DNA from: Hymenopellis radicata | Taxonomy: Eukaryota; Basidiomycota; Agaricomycetes; Agaricales; Physalacriaceae | NCBI GenBank assembly: GCA_015501595.1 | Contig: JADNRX010000216.1 | Coordinates: forward strand, 1-64,000 | Direction: 5' to 3' | Length of the DNA stretch: 64,000 bases | Shown here: one piece after another, positions 11,760 through 23,643 of the stretch | Numbering within the stretch: the stretch's first letter is position 1 | How the letters are laid out: the number at the start of each line of letters is the position of its first letter | Position numbers and translations under genes: made by a program | Notes under the pieces: generated by a model | The model's database searches: none | The model's input: only the letters and a program-made list of their open reading frames with translations | Told to the model about the DNA's origin: nothing

Positions 11760-12342
11760 GCTAAGCATCACCATCAACGACCGAGATGAAACATATAAGA
11801 CAACCTTACTATGTGCAGAACGAGGTCCGTTGGGCAGCTGGCGATCGACAGCCTGTTGAAGTTGCTGACAAGTTACAAGTTACCGTAAGTCACGGGCAAG
11901 GGTACGTAACATGACCATCCTATCTCGTTGATGGTTCATCGGGCGACGGGGAGTCGGGAGCGAACGGAAGTCATTTCTGGAAGGTTTAGTATCAAAATCA
12001 ATCACTTTGTGGTTGGGAACTTATCACGGTCGCTGCGCCACATTTCGCGCCGAGATGCGCAGGTCGTCTCAAAGAACGAGGCGGTTCACAATCGGTTACA
12101 TACTCGTATCCTTGATCCGCCAGCTAGCGGGATGAAGCCTTGGAACTGTCGTGGTGAATAAGTTAATCAGTGGCAGTGATCCTTCATCATACTTGCGGGA
12201 CAAAGCTTTGAACCGTCCTCAATCATCTCCGAAAACAAATTTCTCATTGCACGCTACCCGAGCTCATGATAAACACTTCGTAGCACCCAGTGTCTTCGAT
12301 CACCGATATCCCGCCGCCGACGCAGGCCTCGAATCATAGTCG
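11760..12342. other. Intergenic between APH-like and zinc-finger genes
   Basis: Open frames here are short and without domains. The stretch holds the upstream region of the APH-like gene and the 3' end of the zinc-finger gene. Nothing else seen. Confidence 0.4.
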
Positions 12343-14430
12343 CTATCGAGTTCCACATCCTGCCAACTGGGAGAGGAAAAAGCCTGGCGAGAATGTCAGA
12401 TAACCTCCGGCACATACAGCTACGATTATACATACCGACGAGGTAACAGAACTAACAGACGAAAAGCCCGAGCCCGAGCTTGACGTTGACTGACTCTCTT
12501 TAACATCGTTGAAGAACTGCCACTCCTTCGCCTCAACTGGAATAAGCTCGCGCGGCGGATGCGTCCCCATATGGTGCTGTAACAATCCTTTTTCAGTGAC
12601 GACCAACCCATCTTGAATGAACGAAACCCACAGCAATGTAACTCTCCCGCCCACACAGCACTTCAGCGCATAGCGCGCACTGGAAGTACGTGTGCTCGTC
12701 CTTAACATGCCGCGCCAGGTCCTGCATGGTAAGCTCTTGATGTTCACACACGTTACACCGCAGATCCCATGGGCCAGTCTCATGTGCTACAAACAGGATA
12801 GTATCAGTCTCAGCCTAACCCACAGAAAGTAGAAAAGCTCAAACACACCTCATCCGAAGCCCGCTGATCCACGAACCCCTTGTTCTCGCATGCCCCATAA
12901 TAGCAACTCGGGTGATCAGAAGACCGCGCGTAATGTCCCTCCAATTCATCAAACGCCAAACGGCTCTTGCACACACAGACGACAGTGGTCAAATTGGGGC
13001 ATGAAGAATCGACAGCCAGACATGAATGAGCCTCCAAATCCGCGAACGGCAGTCGTTTCTTGCACGTACATATGACGGTGGTGGAGGCGGTCAGGTCCGG
13101 ACGGGACGAGTCGAGGCTAGGGACGGGACGGCAGGACGTCGATTCAGAGTAGTGATCCTCCAAGTCGTCGAAAGCGATGCGCTTCTTGCACACGCAGATG
13201 ACAGTGGTCGGGGCATTCAAGTCTGGGCAAGACGAATCTAAAACTGGAGCAATGGAGGATTGAGGTGTATCAGGAAGTTCCACTTGATCAATTTCAGAAA
13301 CTTGGACGTGCACGTCCTCTTCCGCCCGTTGCCGCATAGCTTTGATATCGCTCTTTTCTGCAGGCTTCTCGATCTCCTTTTTGCTGTCCTTCAACGCGAG
13401 GAGTTTCTCACTCTCAGTGGGTTTATGTGCATCTCGTCGATGCTGGTCCAAGCGTTGTATCACTGGGAAGCTGCGGCCACACTGATCACATCCGAACGTA
13501 GCTGGCACAGGTGCTGACTTGACGGCGTCTTCCGCAGGCTTGGGAGTCTACGATATATCGATGGGGTAAGTATAAATGGAAGGATAACAAGTGAGAAAAC
13601 ACTAACAGTGACCGTCCCACCTTGCTCTCTAGAAGACCTATAAGAAGGATCAGAACAAAGTTCAAACGAATGTCAGGAAGAAGTACACAGACCGGGAAAT
13701 GACCGCCTGTCTCTCGTCAGGAGAGGTCTCTGCCCTAAACTTCGCATGCGGCGCCAATCCCAGCACATCCATCACACTCGTAGGAGGAGCCATCACGGTG
13801 ACCTGCATACCCAAATGACTTGTCGCTCTCTGGTGCTTCAGGAGATCTTCCTTCGTCCCAAACTCCGATAGCACGCTTTACACATCACCGCGGTGACCGT
13901 AGCGGGCCGGGCATGTTTATGGGTCCTGATATGCTGGCGCAGAGCGTCCCTCGTCGCGAACGATTCGTCGCATTCCCAGCAGCTGTGAGGTACTATGGCA
14001 TTGGCATGTACCATTCCATGCGCACGTAGTCTGGCGAGACCCGGGAAGATTTCGTGACACTGGATGCATCTCAAACTCGTCGGATGGCGGCAGCCTGTGT
14101 CTTCTTGGTGCTGCAGGAGGCCTTCTTTGCCTTTCTGGCATTTGGGCAGATGTCAGCGCCGGAGGAAGAATTGTCCCAAGGAACAGGATTGGCTGGACGT
14201 TGGAGCAGCTAGAAGAACGTATCGGAATGAGATAGAATTGGTGGTGGGTAGTGAAATTAGACAGACCTCGACATCGATGTCAGAATCCGTCGAAGGGATG
14301 GGTTGATAAGAAGTTTGTTGAACGTTAACTCTAGACGAAGGTTCTGGAAGGTCCGCAATTCCGTGTTTCAGAGGTGCGAGTTTCGGAGAGCTATAATGCC
14401 GTCGATTGAGAACTTGTTCAGACCATCAAA
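12343..14430 (-). CDS. C2H2 zinc-finger protein, multi-exon, with two frame breaks
   Basis: Read on the minus strand, this encodes several C2H2 fingers: CIQCHEIFPGLARLRAHGMVH (14074-14010), HSCWECDESFATRDALRQHI, CKACYRS...DLLKHQRATSH, CDQCGRSFPVIQRLDQHRRD (13500-13440), CNVCEHQELTMQDLARHV and a last finger near 12560. Between them are repeated short modules of the type TVICVCKKRIAFDDLEDHY, seen three times at 13210-12940. Introns are evident at about 13690-13553 and 12840-12785. Upstream coding continues to about 14430 (SSPKLAPLKHGIADLPEP, ending at a donor after DSDIDVE), but the start codon is not identified. Single missing bases near 14143 and 13860, both in short homopolymers, break fingers that are otherwise intact. 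Probably a DNA-binding regulator. Confidence 0.65.
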
Positions 14431-15133
14431 GTTGAACAGAACAAACCCCATCTTGACATGATTGACATTGTCATAGTCTGTACCACCTCCTTCGTGTTTA
14501 AACGAAAAGTCCCTCAAATTTGCTTGCTTCCGCTCCTGCTCACTGGGGCCCGAACGAGGGCGCATAGGGGTAACGGTGCTAATATAGAGTTGAGAAGATG
14601 TACACAGACATCGACATGGCAAAGGACCAACCTCGCACCTTGAAGTCCAGCGACGGACTCTGGACGACTTGTACGTCCAAACTTCGCTTCCGGCGCATTC
14701 AAGCTTGAGTGCGTCACATTCATAACCCTTGACCTCCAAATTCAGTTTCAGAAAAAGCAAGAAGGCACAAAAGAACACACGATAAATCGGCCTTCCTAAG
14801 CGCATTTGCAGCTCTATATAAATGAGCTGTGGAGCGCGCCGTTGAGATCTGCGGCGGTACAAATGGGAAGCGTGTATTGCCCGCGCGTAAAGCTGCAGAA
14901 GTTGATGGTCGCCCACGGTAAAAGTGCGGAGCCACCGGAACGGGGGTGCCATAGATTGGCTGCGCTTCTACGCGAATGGACGACGGCGAGTCTAACCGTC
15001 CCGTGGATGGCTCGAAAGGCGGTGCCTCAGCGCGCAAAGTCGGAGAAGTAGGCATTGGTAGATGTGATCGTTGAGAATGAACTTGGGTGGAAGAGAGGAA
15101 TAATGATTTCCTGAAGACCTCGCCGGATGTCAT
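14368..15133 (-). CDS. Unassigned protein gene, structure unresolved
   Basis: A likely start is MPTSPTLRAEAPPFEPSTGR at about 15055, continuing as a Pro/Ser-rich leader to about 14780. A second convincing block reads VKGYECDALKLECAGSEVWT, YKSSRVRRWTSS, then a 60-nt GTGCGA...TATTAG intron (about 14641-14582) and GPSEQERKQANLRDFSF ending RNSHL-stop at 14368. The junction between the two blocks near 14730 is not clean: either a weak-donor intron or a frame break. The end overlaps the putative first exon of the zinc-finger gene in another frame, so one of the two models is wrong there. No family recognised. Confidence 0.4.
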
Positions 15134-15571
15134 TTATACTCCTCCGAGTCCTTGTTCGCAACGGGACACAACAATAATCATCACTGCCATCACGAAAGAA
15201 CAATACGCGTTGATCTTCGTTTCCAGGTCCTCCCTACCGGTCTTGGCCTTTTCCCATACTTGGCTGAAGGAAAGAAGGGAGCTCGTCAGAACTTGGAGAT
15301 CGAGAAAGATGAATGAGCAAACTTTGGCGTATGCCCTATTTTCGAAACCAGAGCTCAAGTCGACCATATGCGGGTCTAGAAACATAGACAATGATACCAG
15401 TAGCCTATTGTTAAAATGCACGGATACTCACAAAAGGTCTGGGCAGTAACGACGAGGTTGTCATGTCGTACGGTTGATGGTAAAGAAAAGGAAACAGGCG
15501 TGGGAATCTCAGCGTTGACACCTCAAGTATTAGTTATTATTGTCCAGATAAATAGATAACAATTGTCTGCT

Positions 15572-18500
15572 TCACAGTCCCATGAACGCAGAAGCCAACA
15601 CCTCCTCCTGCTGCTTCTTATACAGCTTCCCCACACCCGGCGCCGGCAACGCACTCTCCTTGCGTCCCAAATAGCCCACCCTCTTCCCATCCACTGCCAT
15701 CACGTCCTCAATCCGCTCGCGCACATACCCCCACGCGCCCTGATTCCTCGGCTCCTCCTGCAGCCAGAAACACTCCGCCTTCCCGCCATACCCTTGGAAA
15801 ACATCCTGCACCGCCTCAAACGGGAACGGACTCAACTCCTCGATCCGCACGAACGCAACCTTGTCGTCCAATCCACGCGCATGGCGCTCCTTGATCAAAT
15901 CGTAGTATATCTTGCCCGTCAAGAATACAATTCGTTCGGGGTTAGGGACATCGTCTGCAAGGACAGGCTGGAAAGATGTTCCTGGTCCCATATCTGAGAG
16001 CGAAGACGCGTCAGCCTATATTATTCTTCAGACAGTGAAAGGAACAGCAGCAGGTGATGCGCACCGATAAACGCAGCAGCCCCTTGGGTCCGGCCACAAT
16101 CAAGGGTTTCCGGTAGTTCCTCTTCATTTGTCTGCGCAGTAAATGAAAGTACTGCGCAGGCGTCGTTGGGTATACAACGTGAATGTTGACGTTGGGCTTG
16201 TCGTCCGATAAGCTGTATCGGTCGTTGGACAACTGTAGCTTATTGATTAGCGGGGGAAACGGAAAAGGCCCAAATGACATTACCTGAAGCATTCTCTCGA
16301 TGCGCGAAGACGAATGTTCTGGACCGGCGCCGTCCAAGCCGTGAGGTAAGAGCATAACGATACCGCTTTGCTTCAACCATTTCGCTGTGGTTATGAATTA
16401 AATCATGCATTCATACGACGAGGGAATGACCGTACTTTCCGACGACGTGATGAAAGTGTCGATGATGATCTAACAAGGACATCAATTTCTCAGTCTGAGA
16501 CTGAAAGAACCATAATCCCAACCTGTGCCCCATTGAAAAAGTCGCCAAACTGTGCCTCCCATATCGGAAGCAAATCAGGCCTCTCCCAGCTCGCGCCGTA
16601 CTCAAACGACAGAACCGCCATCTCGCTGAGTGAACCTGGATAGGACAATCAGAACGATTCTCAAATCAAATCATGGACTTACTGTTCGCCAACTCTAATT
16701 TCCCTTTTGCCTTGAGCTCGTGGTTCAGTGGTACAACCGTGCCCTCCTTCTTCTGATCAACCAACATGGCATGCCGTTGGCTGAACGTCCCACGCCCAAC
16801 ATCCTGCCCTGAAATGCGCACATCATACCCCTCCATCAAGAGCGATCCAAAAGCTAGGGCCTCCGCTGACGCCCAATCGATCCCTGTCCCCTTCGCTAAG
16901 CTACCTAGCCGGTTCTTGATGTGACGTTGTAGCTTGGGATGGATCTCGAATCCGGCGGGGACACGCACGCTCGCTTCGCCGACGTCGATCAGTGTTTGGG
17001 TATCGACTCCGGTCATTGGAGAAGAGGATGCTTCTGAGGAAGCGGGCCATACTATGCCGTGCCATTGGCCCTCAAGCATACTCGCAGACGGAGTATATCC
17101 TTCGACCTTGACAAGTTGGTCGTTCAAATGGACTTTGTACGAGTCTCGGAGTACGGCGGCGTCGCCCGCAGAGATGACCTGCTCGTTGATGAGTTTCTCC
17201 TCATACAACTGGGGCACGGAACGGCGCGCGGCGATTTGCTCGTACATGAGCGGGCTGGTGAGGCTCGGGAGGTCGAGCTCATTATGGCCCCATCGTCGGT
17301 AAACCAACAGATCCACGATGATGTCCTTTCTGAAGTATTGTCTGTATCTGAACGCCACGTCCATAGCGCGTACCACATCCTCCGGATGATCACCGTTAAC
17401 ATGCAACACAGGCGCATTGATCATCTTGCCGATATCCGAGCAATACATGGAGGATCGGGCCTGGGATGCGGGGGTAGTATAACCAATGTTGTTGTCCACG
17501 ACGAGATGTACGGTTCCGCCACTGGTGAAATGTGGGAGGTTGCTCAGCCCAAGACTTTCCATGACGACACCCTGTCCGGTGAACGACGCGTCACCGTGAA
17601 GTTGTACACACATGACGCGTCTCCGAGCGAGCAGTCATCTGGAGAAGTCTTGAGGAGACTGTACTGTTTGGCACGCGTCTTTCCTAGGGCGACACCAGCG
17701 ACGGCTTCTAGATGAGACGGATTAGGGAGAAGAGAGACCTTGACGCCGTTAATATTGGTTGAAGATACGAGGTGACTAAGGACATCTCCTTCAGCACCGA
17801 GTTCTTCGGGTACCTCGGAGCCACCGCGGATTTTATGGAAGAGCGCCGTAGGGGAGTAGGCGAGCAGGTCAGTCAATAAATTGAGACGTCCGCGGTGGGG
17901 CATCGCCAAGATGATGTTTGACATAGAAGCTCGGGCTGCTGACGAGAACAGGGCGTCGAGCGCGGGCAGCATGGACTCGCCTCCTTCCAGGCCGTATCTT
18001 TTGAGATTAGGAATTTAAGCTGGAGAAAGTTGTCGAGCACCTCGCTACGCGCAAGCAAACCGTGAATTCGCTTCTTGTCCAATAGCGGCGGGGCAGTCTG
18101 ATTGCTCTCGAGGTGATGTGAGAACCACAATCGTTCAGACTTGCTGGGCGAGTGCATATACTTGACATCCCATTAGTGTTCAGTAATAGCCGTCTAAGTC
18201 AAGCCATACCTCATAGGCAATTCGACCGACATATGTCAGTCGAAGATGCTGGGTTATCTCGTCTAGCGTCCACCACTCCTCCTGGTTCTTACCCTGGATT
18301 CGACATTCGGGTTCGTCCAGATAATGCCATTCACGTTGTATTTCTTGTCGGAATCAACAAGTCCGTAACGCGTAGGATCCAGTGCCTTCACCTCCATGCG
18401 TTGAATAAGATCCAGGGGGTCAATGCGCGCTGCACGGTGTCCATGCGTCCGCACAGAGTCGACATAGCGTAGTAGCGCCGCGTTCTCTGCCCTGTTGGAT

Positions 18501-18677
18501 AGCTGGGCTGGTGTATCTATACCCAGTCTAATCAGGAAGCATGGATGCCGACAGCGAGCAGGACATACAGTCAGGAAACACGTAGGCACGAGGGGCTCTG
18601 TATCCGAACGACTCGTCGTGATACAGCCGGCGTAAGGGCGTGCCTCTCAGCCGCCTGGCCGAGGTCGAGAGTAACAT
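15572..18677 (-). CDS. 2-oxoacid dehydrogenase E1, DHTKD1 type (thiamine-dependent, mitochondrial)
   Basis: Homolog of DHTKD1, the E1 subunit that decarboxylates 2-oxoadipate (and 2-oxoglutarate) in the lysine-degradation branch. It starts [20 protein letters not shown] at 18677, an Arg-rich presequence suited to mitochondrial import. Conserved blocks in order: [174 protein letters not shown] and [19 protein letters not shown]. At least seven introns of about 45-55 nt follow GT-AG. Three isolated frame breaks (about 17613, 18000 in an A-run, 18290) each read as one missing base, while the surrounding protein is fully conserved. Either a very recent pseudogene or uncorrected indels. Confidence 0.85.
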
Positions 18678-18824
18678 TGTCGTCGTCAACGCCAGGCCAT
18701 GAATGGTAGACTAAGACTAAGACAAGATCCGAGCAATCAAGTCAGGTGGACGTATGATGGTGAGGTAAGAAAGATGAGTAATAGGACTTGCCCATTTACC
18801 CGGACTGCAGCATTAGCTCAGCGT

Positions 18825-18915
18825 GGCGCTATAGTGTAGTGGCAGCACATGGGATTCTGATGCGTTAACGGCCTTTCGACTTCCCATAACCCAGGTTCGA
18901 CCCCTGGTAGTGCCT
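18825..18915 (+). tRNA. tRNA-Gln(CTG), with 20-nt intron
   Basis: The acceptor stem GGCGCTA (18825) pairs with TAGTGCC (18908-18914), with one G-U. The D stem is GTG/CAC, the anticodon stem TGGGA (18850-18854) pairs with TCCCA (18882-18886), and the T arm is CCAGG-TTCGACC-CCTGG. The anticodon CTG is at 18857-18859 in loop TTCTGA/T. The 20-nt insert 18861-18880 sits after position 37, the canonical place for a tRNA intron. A MITE is inserted 71 bp downstream. Confidence 0.93.
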
Positions 18916-18985
18916 TACAAGAGAGCAAAGTCCAGTTTTTGTTTTGCAATGCTTGAGCGCTTGAGCTAGAGCCTAGCACCTGCCA

Positions 18986-19317
18986 TAGGGTGGCGCAGTA
19001 AACCTCCGGGGGGTGTTAGTAACGGTATTGATACCGACCCCCCGCGAGGCCCTGGTTTTGAAACCGTTAGTAACGGTTTCGATACCGGCACGTGTTTTGA
19101 ACACGTGATGTGGCGCAGCGGCTCGCCGCCCTCATCCCGCCCTTGTCCCGCCACTCTCAGCTTCTCTAAGGGCCAGCGTGCCGTCACGTGAAGTGATCAC
19201 GTGCCAGTATCAAAACCTACCTCCCGACCCCCCACAGTTTCAATACCGTATCGATACCGTTAGTAACCGCAGTAAACCCAAGGTGTATCAAAACCAAGGG
19301 TTTACTTCACCACCCTA
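18986..19317. mobile_element. 332-bp MITE, 8-bp TSD, hAT-like (copy 1)
   Basis: Terminal inverted repeats start TAGGGTGGCGCAGTAAACC and end in the near-complement GGTTTACTTCACCACCCTA. An exact 8-bp duplication ACCTGCCA flanks it (18978-18985 and 19318-19325). No ORF. It contains four CACGTG palindromes (19089, 19102, 19185, 19198) and inverted GATACCG/CGGTATC blocks. A sister copy of the same length is at 59083-59414 and a longer relative at 59429-59863. The TSD length fits the hAT superfamily. Confidence 0.9.
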
Positions 19318-19382
19318 ACCTGCCACCTGGAAGCGCCGACTTTCGACTCTCGAGACTTCGAGTGGATGCCACTGGACATCGC

Positions 19383-20502
19383 TAGAGACCTCAACGAGTC
19401 AGATCCGGGTCTGACTCGCGATCCGTGAGGCGAGTACTCGAGGCCAAGAGCCTCGATCCGCGATCCGCGTTTGACTCGACCCGCGTTGACTCGTGAGTCA
19501 AACGAGTCGAGTACTCGCGAGGTTTGCGAGTACTCGTGCGCGATCCGGGTCGTCGACGGATCTCACGGATCAGCCCCCTCAAACTTGCCCAAAGTTCATT
19601 CATGCCTGGTGAGCATCCCCGGGCAATGGCACGGGGACACTCAGCCGTGCATGAGTACGGACTGAGGGTAGTAGTGGTGGGGGTGATGGGGTGATGGTGG
19701 TGTGATGGTGGTCCTGGTCGTGGTATGATGGTGGTGGGATGGGAGAAAAAGGAAAAAAAGCCACTCACCCAACACTGTTCCTGCCTCGGCTCGCCATCCC
19801 ACTTACCGCCACCATCGCCGCATCATCTTGTCGTTGGCGTTGTTGTCGACGCGTAGTCGCGGACGCGTCGTCGATCTCCTCATCCGCGTTGGCGGTGTCC
19901 TGCGTCGTCGTAATACCGGCGTCTGGCGTCCATCGTCCGGTGTCCATCGTCGAGTCGTTGTTGTTGTGCATCCTCTGCTGCTGTCGCAAAGACAGCAGCA
20001 GCAGGCCCGGCATGAAGCCAAGCCAAGATCCACCACCCGGCATGCAGCCAAGGTGGAAGTACACACCCCAAAGGCGCCTGACAGTCGTCAGAGCGGCAGA
20101 GGCGACAATCGTCGCACTCTGGGTGGTCGTGGTGGTGAGTAGGAGAGAGAGAGAGGCTGCGATCGCACGCTTACGCAGCCTCTCGGCGTTTGCCGGATCG
20201 TGAGAATTTCTAGGAAATTCACGCGAACGTCTCATTTGGGCGACGCAAGGGCCCGTTCAACTTCTAAAAAATTTGTAAATTAAGTTTAAATATGTATCTA
20301 CATTATTGCGAGTCAAACCGAGTACTCGCGACGAGTACTCGTGCCTCCAAGGCCGTACTCGTGCCTCCAAGGCCGTACTCGCGATCCTTCTCTGATCCGA
20401 CCCGTTATCGATCCGCGGATCAAACGAGTCGGATCACCGAGACCCCCGACCGGGTCGAGTACTCGAGTTTCCGTGTGATCCGGAAACTCGTTGAGGTCTC
20501 TA
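19383..20502. mobile_element. 1.1-kb non-autonomous hAT-like element
   Basis: Termini TAGAGACCTCAACGAGT and its complement are flanked by an exact 8-bp duplication GACATCGC (19375-19382 and 20503-20510). Subterminal regions on both sides are packed with GAGTACTCG and GACTCG motifs in both orientations, as expected for hAT transposase binding sites. The interior has overlapping frames on both strands caused by CATCATCG-like low complexity and no transposase signature. Probably mobilised by a hAT transposase encoded elsewhere. Confidence 0.88.
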
Positions 20503-20535
20503 GACATCGCCGATCGGAGTCACTCAGCACTACTA

Positions 20536-20600
20536 GGTAAACCCAAGGTGTATCAAACACCTGGGATTTACTGCAGGCAATACGGTATTGAACCCATAGT
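20536..20600. repeat. Small fragment resembling the MITE end
   Basis: GTAAACCCAAGGTGTATCAAA (first 20 bases considered) also occurs near the right end of the MITE at 18986-19317, followed here by an imperfect inverted copy. It looks like a deleted or internally rearranged MITE remnant. No TSD seen. Confidence 0.35.
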
Positions 20601-20843
20601 CCAACCTTGAATTACTAGGTCGATGGTAGGCTCAATTTTTGATGGAAGGACTCCAGAGATGTACGTCTGATAGCATGGATAGCATACTACAAAATTGTCC
20701 TTGTCGCTATTTTGTTCGACATTCATTCGTTCTTGGTACAATAAATCTATAGTTATAGGGATGAATGATATGAATGGAGGTGTAGAAAATAAAGGAAGAG
20801 TTCTGAATTACTACCATTGCCCCGACCGGCGACTGCTATATGT

Positions 20844-22887
20844 TCACTGCACTGTACACCCGTATGTCCTTACTGACGGGATACTATCAACACTTGGCTG
20901 AACATCCTCTTCATCGACATCCTCTGTAGCACTTCCCTCGTTGGAGGCCGCATTGGTCGAGAAGGCGGCGTCGTCCTCCCCGACTGAATCCTCCCCGACT
21001 GAATCCTCCTCGACATCATCAGCATCAGCATCAGCATCTCCATCATCAGATTCGTCCTCCTCCGAATCGCTTTCGTCATCCGAGCCAGAGGCGACGACGG
21101 TGCTCGCAGACGGAGACCAGCTCCTGATGCCAGCACCGAACGAGTTCATCCGGAATCCCCGCGAATCTCCTCTGGGCTTCGTCAAGCATATCTGCGGGTT
21201 GCTCCGAGAACCTCAAAGACGCTGTCCAAGTCCTTCATACACACGAGACGACGAGTTCTTTCGATATAAATCGACCCTTGGCGTACTGATGCAGTCTTCA
21301 TCCACCGCTGTAGATGGGAGTGGGCGGTAAGCATTTGAATTCCGTGTAGGGCATCGAGGAGCAAGGCGAAATCGGTCTCGGTGAGAAGCGACTTGCGGTG
21401 GTCTATAGATTCGGCAAGATACTTTTGGACGGCGTCAAAGGCAAATTGGACTAGGTCGAGTCTTTCGAAGATACGCGATTGGAGCTGAGATGAAGAAGGA
21501 GAACGCGAATAGGGCGTAGGCCTGGTCCTTCGCGTCGGGGTGACTGGCAGCATGATGGCTAGGCGAGCCGATGTTAACAACATGGATATCTGTTGACGTT
21601 TAACAAACGTACCGTTAGTGAATAGCCCGGGTCGGCTGACCCGGTCCGGGTCGCGGGTTCGGGTACTCGCGGGTACGGGTGAGGGTGCCGGTCCGTTCAC
21701 CCGTCGTGACCCGCGTGACCCGTGGTCACCCGTGAGCTTGTTGCCGAGCTCGCCGGCAGGATCCGGCAAACGCCGGATAAGAATCAGATACGTCTGATTC
21801 CACATCTCTACTTCTTACTACCACAGCACGTCACTGTAGACGTGCTCTTGAGTCCCAGAACTTTCTCTGGGGCGTATTTCCTCTATTTTCTTCGATTTTC
21901 CGGTCGATTGGCCTTGCTCTGGTGCCGCTGCCGCCTCGATACATTCCGGGGCTGCCTGGTGCTCGTCTTCGCGACGGCACCATTTCTACGTGGAATAGCA
22001 ACGGATTAGCTACGGATTAGCTCAGTGTAAGCCCTCGGGACGAGGCAGCTACTACCTGGAGCGCGTCACGAGCTTCAAGATTCCATCATTGTTGACGAAC
22101 TCGCCAAACCGGTTGTCTCAGAGACGTTCTTGTCTTTTAGCGCCTTCGAAACATCGACGAATGAGGCGGGCTCACAGGCGCTGTTGTCCCCGCAGCTGAT
22201 CCGGATTTTTGGTATGTCCAGTCGTCTCTCAACATATTTCGTTCGCTCATCGTGCAGTAGATTTCGACTCGTTTAAGCCGTTGCTTTTATAACACTCCTA
22301 CATCGAGCATGTCCTTCCGCCTTCTCTGGACTCAACGACGACGCCGCCGACCATCCATCCCCGCACCCTCGTGACCCGCACCTTTATCACCACACATCTT
22401 CCACACCCGTGCCGTCCTTGTATACATCCCCTCGCAACCCTCACCATCACATGCACGCTGGTGGCCCCGCGCAATTGCTCGGGGTAGCCAACGGGCATGA
22501 AAATGTCGGTGGACAAGGGTACTTGCAAGTCGAGTCTTGGTATTTACTTCGGACACGGCGGCATGGGTGCAGTGATGGGTGCATGGGTTGAGGGTAGCCC
22601 GTCGACCCGTAATAGCCCGAGGGTGAATTCGGCGGGTTACCCGTACCCGTGAGGCGGGTGCGGGTACTCAGCGGTTCGGGTAGGGTCCCAATCCAATCAC
22701 CCGCGGACACCCGGCTATTCACTACGTACCGTAGGCGAGATAAGGAAAACGCGCGCAGCGGTGCGTGGGATCGCTGAAGATGGTCGTCGCGGTACAGGAA
22801 GGGAATGGATCGGCCCATCCGAAATGGGTCGCCTCGATCCGGATCTGAAAATCCCAAATTGTCGTCCTCGCTGGTGAATTTGTCCAT
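20844..22887 (-). pseudogene. LVRxWH-family protein, copy A (deleted, transposon in intron)
   Basis: Close paralog of copies B (39777) and C (55299). A leader exon starts at an ATG at 22887-22885; the conserved protein starts at a second-exon ATG (21553) as MLPVTPTRRTRPTPYSRS (first residues) and continues RIFERLDLVQFAFDAVQKYL and VRQGSIYIERTRRLVCMKDL. Compared with B and C it has lost 8 bp near 21222 and about 100 bp between two CTGGTC repeats near 21116, which removes the family motif. It then resumes as an acidic tail ending DSIPSVRTYGCTVQ. A 1.1-kb hAT-like element (21616-22724) sits exactly at the 5' splice site of its intron. Function unknown. Non-functional as read. Confidence 0.75.
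21616..22724. mobile_element. 1.1-kb non-autonomous hAT-like element in an intron
   Basis: Termini TAGTGAATAGCC and GGCTATTCACTA are flanked by an exact 8-bp duplication CGTACCGT (21608-21615 and 22725-22732). Subterminal GGGTACCCG-type and CGGGT repeats fill both ends. No transposase ORF. The duplicated 8 bp, read on the minus strand as ACGGTACG, is the exon-intron junction of LVRxWH copy A, so the insertion copied the splice donor. Confidence 0.88.
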
Positions 22888-23305
22888 GTCCAACGTATGC
22901 ACGGTGCTGAGCCTCGAGGTTTCTATAGTGCGAGTGACGTGTAAACAAAGGTAGCAAGTCAGAATCCAAAAAGCTTAGTTTGTAGGAACAGCGTATTGAT
23001 AGTGTGTGTATAGTTTGTTAAAGTGAACCGCCGGCCCGCATGTCTCCACATGAACTCCTCATTGAAAGGTGCCACTGAACCAGAGTCTGAGTAGAGGGTA
23101 GCCCGCTGACTGGGTCCTTACTTACTTACATACTCTGGAAATTATTCTTGTCTTTGCTGTTTGGACTTGTCGTTTAGCGGAAGGGAATGGAGGAGGGGCA
23201 AAGTTGATCGAATCTAGGCCGACGGCAATGTCGGTACATCTGACGGCAACTGCCGACATAACTCTCCCCATTCCCTCATAGTTCCTACAACTTTTTGAGT
23301 GCTTA
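22733..23305. repeat. Upstream flank shared (inverted) with LVRxWH copy C
   Basis: About 23015-23215 is an inverted near-copy of 54995-55190 upstream of copy C (shared blocks include TTCCCTTCCGCTAAACGA and TAAGTAAGTAAGGACCCAGT in the C orientation). The duplication unit therefore includes promoter DNA. No other gene seen. Confidence 0.6.
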
Positions 23306-23643
23306 CTGCCGTTTGCATAATTCCGTGAAAATGTGCAATTTTTTATTTCTTTCGGTCCGATCCTCCGGCGACAAATCGGGCAGGTAGCATGGCAAACATG
23401 ATGACATGCTCATCACCATCCAAACTCTACCTCACCTCTCCAGCCTCGCCGAGACGTAGAGAAGGCTGCAGGATGATATACCAGACTTTACTAACACTTT
23501 TGGCTCTCAACAGTGGTGCTTGAGTGCCCATTCATGGGTTATATACATTGGGTACTCACCGCGGATCTTCCCGGATATTGCGGACAGTTCGGTCCGAAGA
23601 AAAATCAAAATTGCACATTTTCACGGAATTATGCAAACGGCAG
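23306..23643. mobile_element. 338-bp MITE with TA target duplication (Tc1/mariner-like)
   Basis: Terminal inverted repeats of about 50 bp begin CTGCCGTTTGCATAATTCCG and are nearly perfect at both ends (23306 onward, 23589-23643). The flanks are TA on each side (23304-23305 and 23644-23645). No ORF. TA duplication plus long TIRs fit a mariner-type MITE. Confidence 0.75.

Noticed and set aside
14714..14960. Possible transmembrane gene reading RVFFCAFLLFLKL
   Set aside because: The hydrophobic run is probably intronic sequence; the alternative frame upstream looks more protein-like.
19391..20235. Long overlapping open frames on both strands
   Set aside because: They lie wholly inside the 19383-20502 hAT-like element and arise from low-complexity triplets; no transposase motif.
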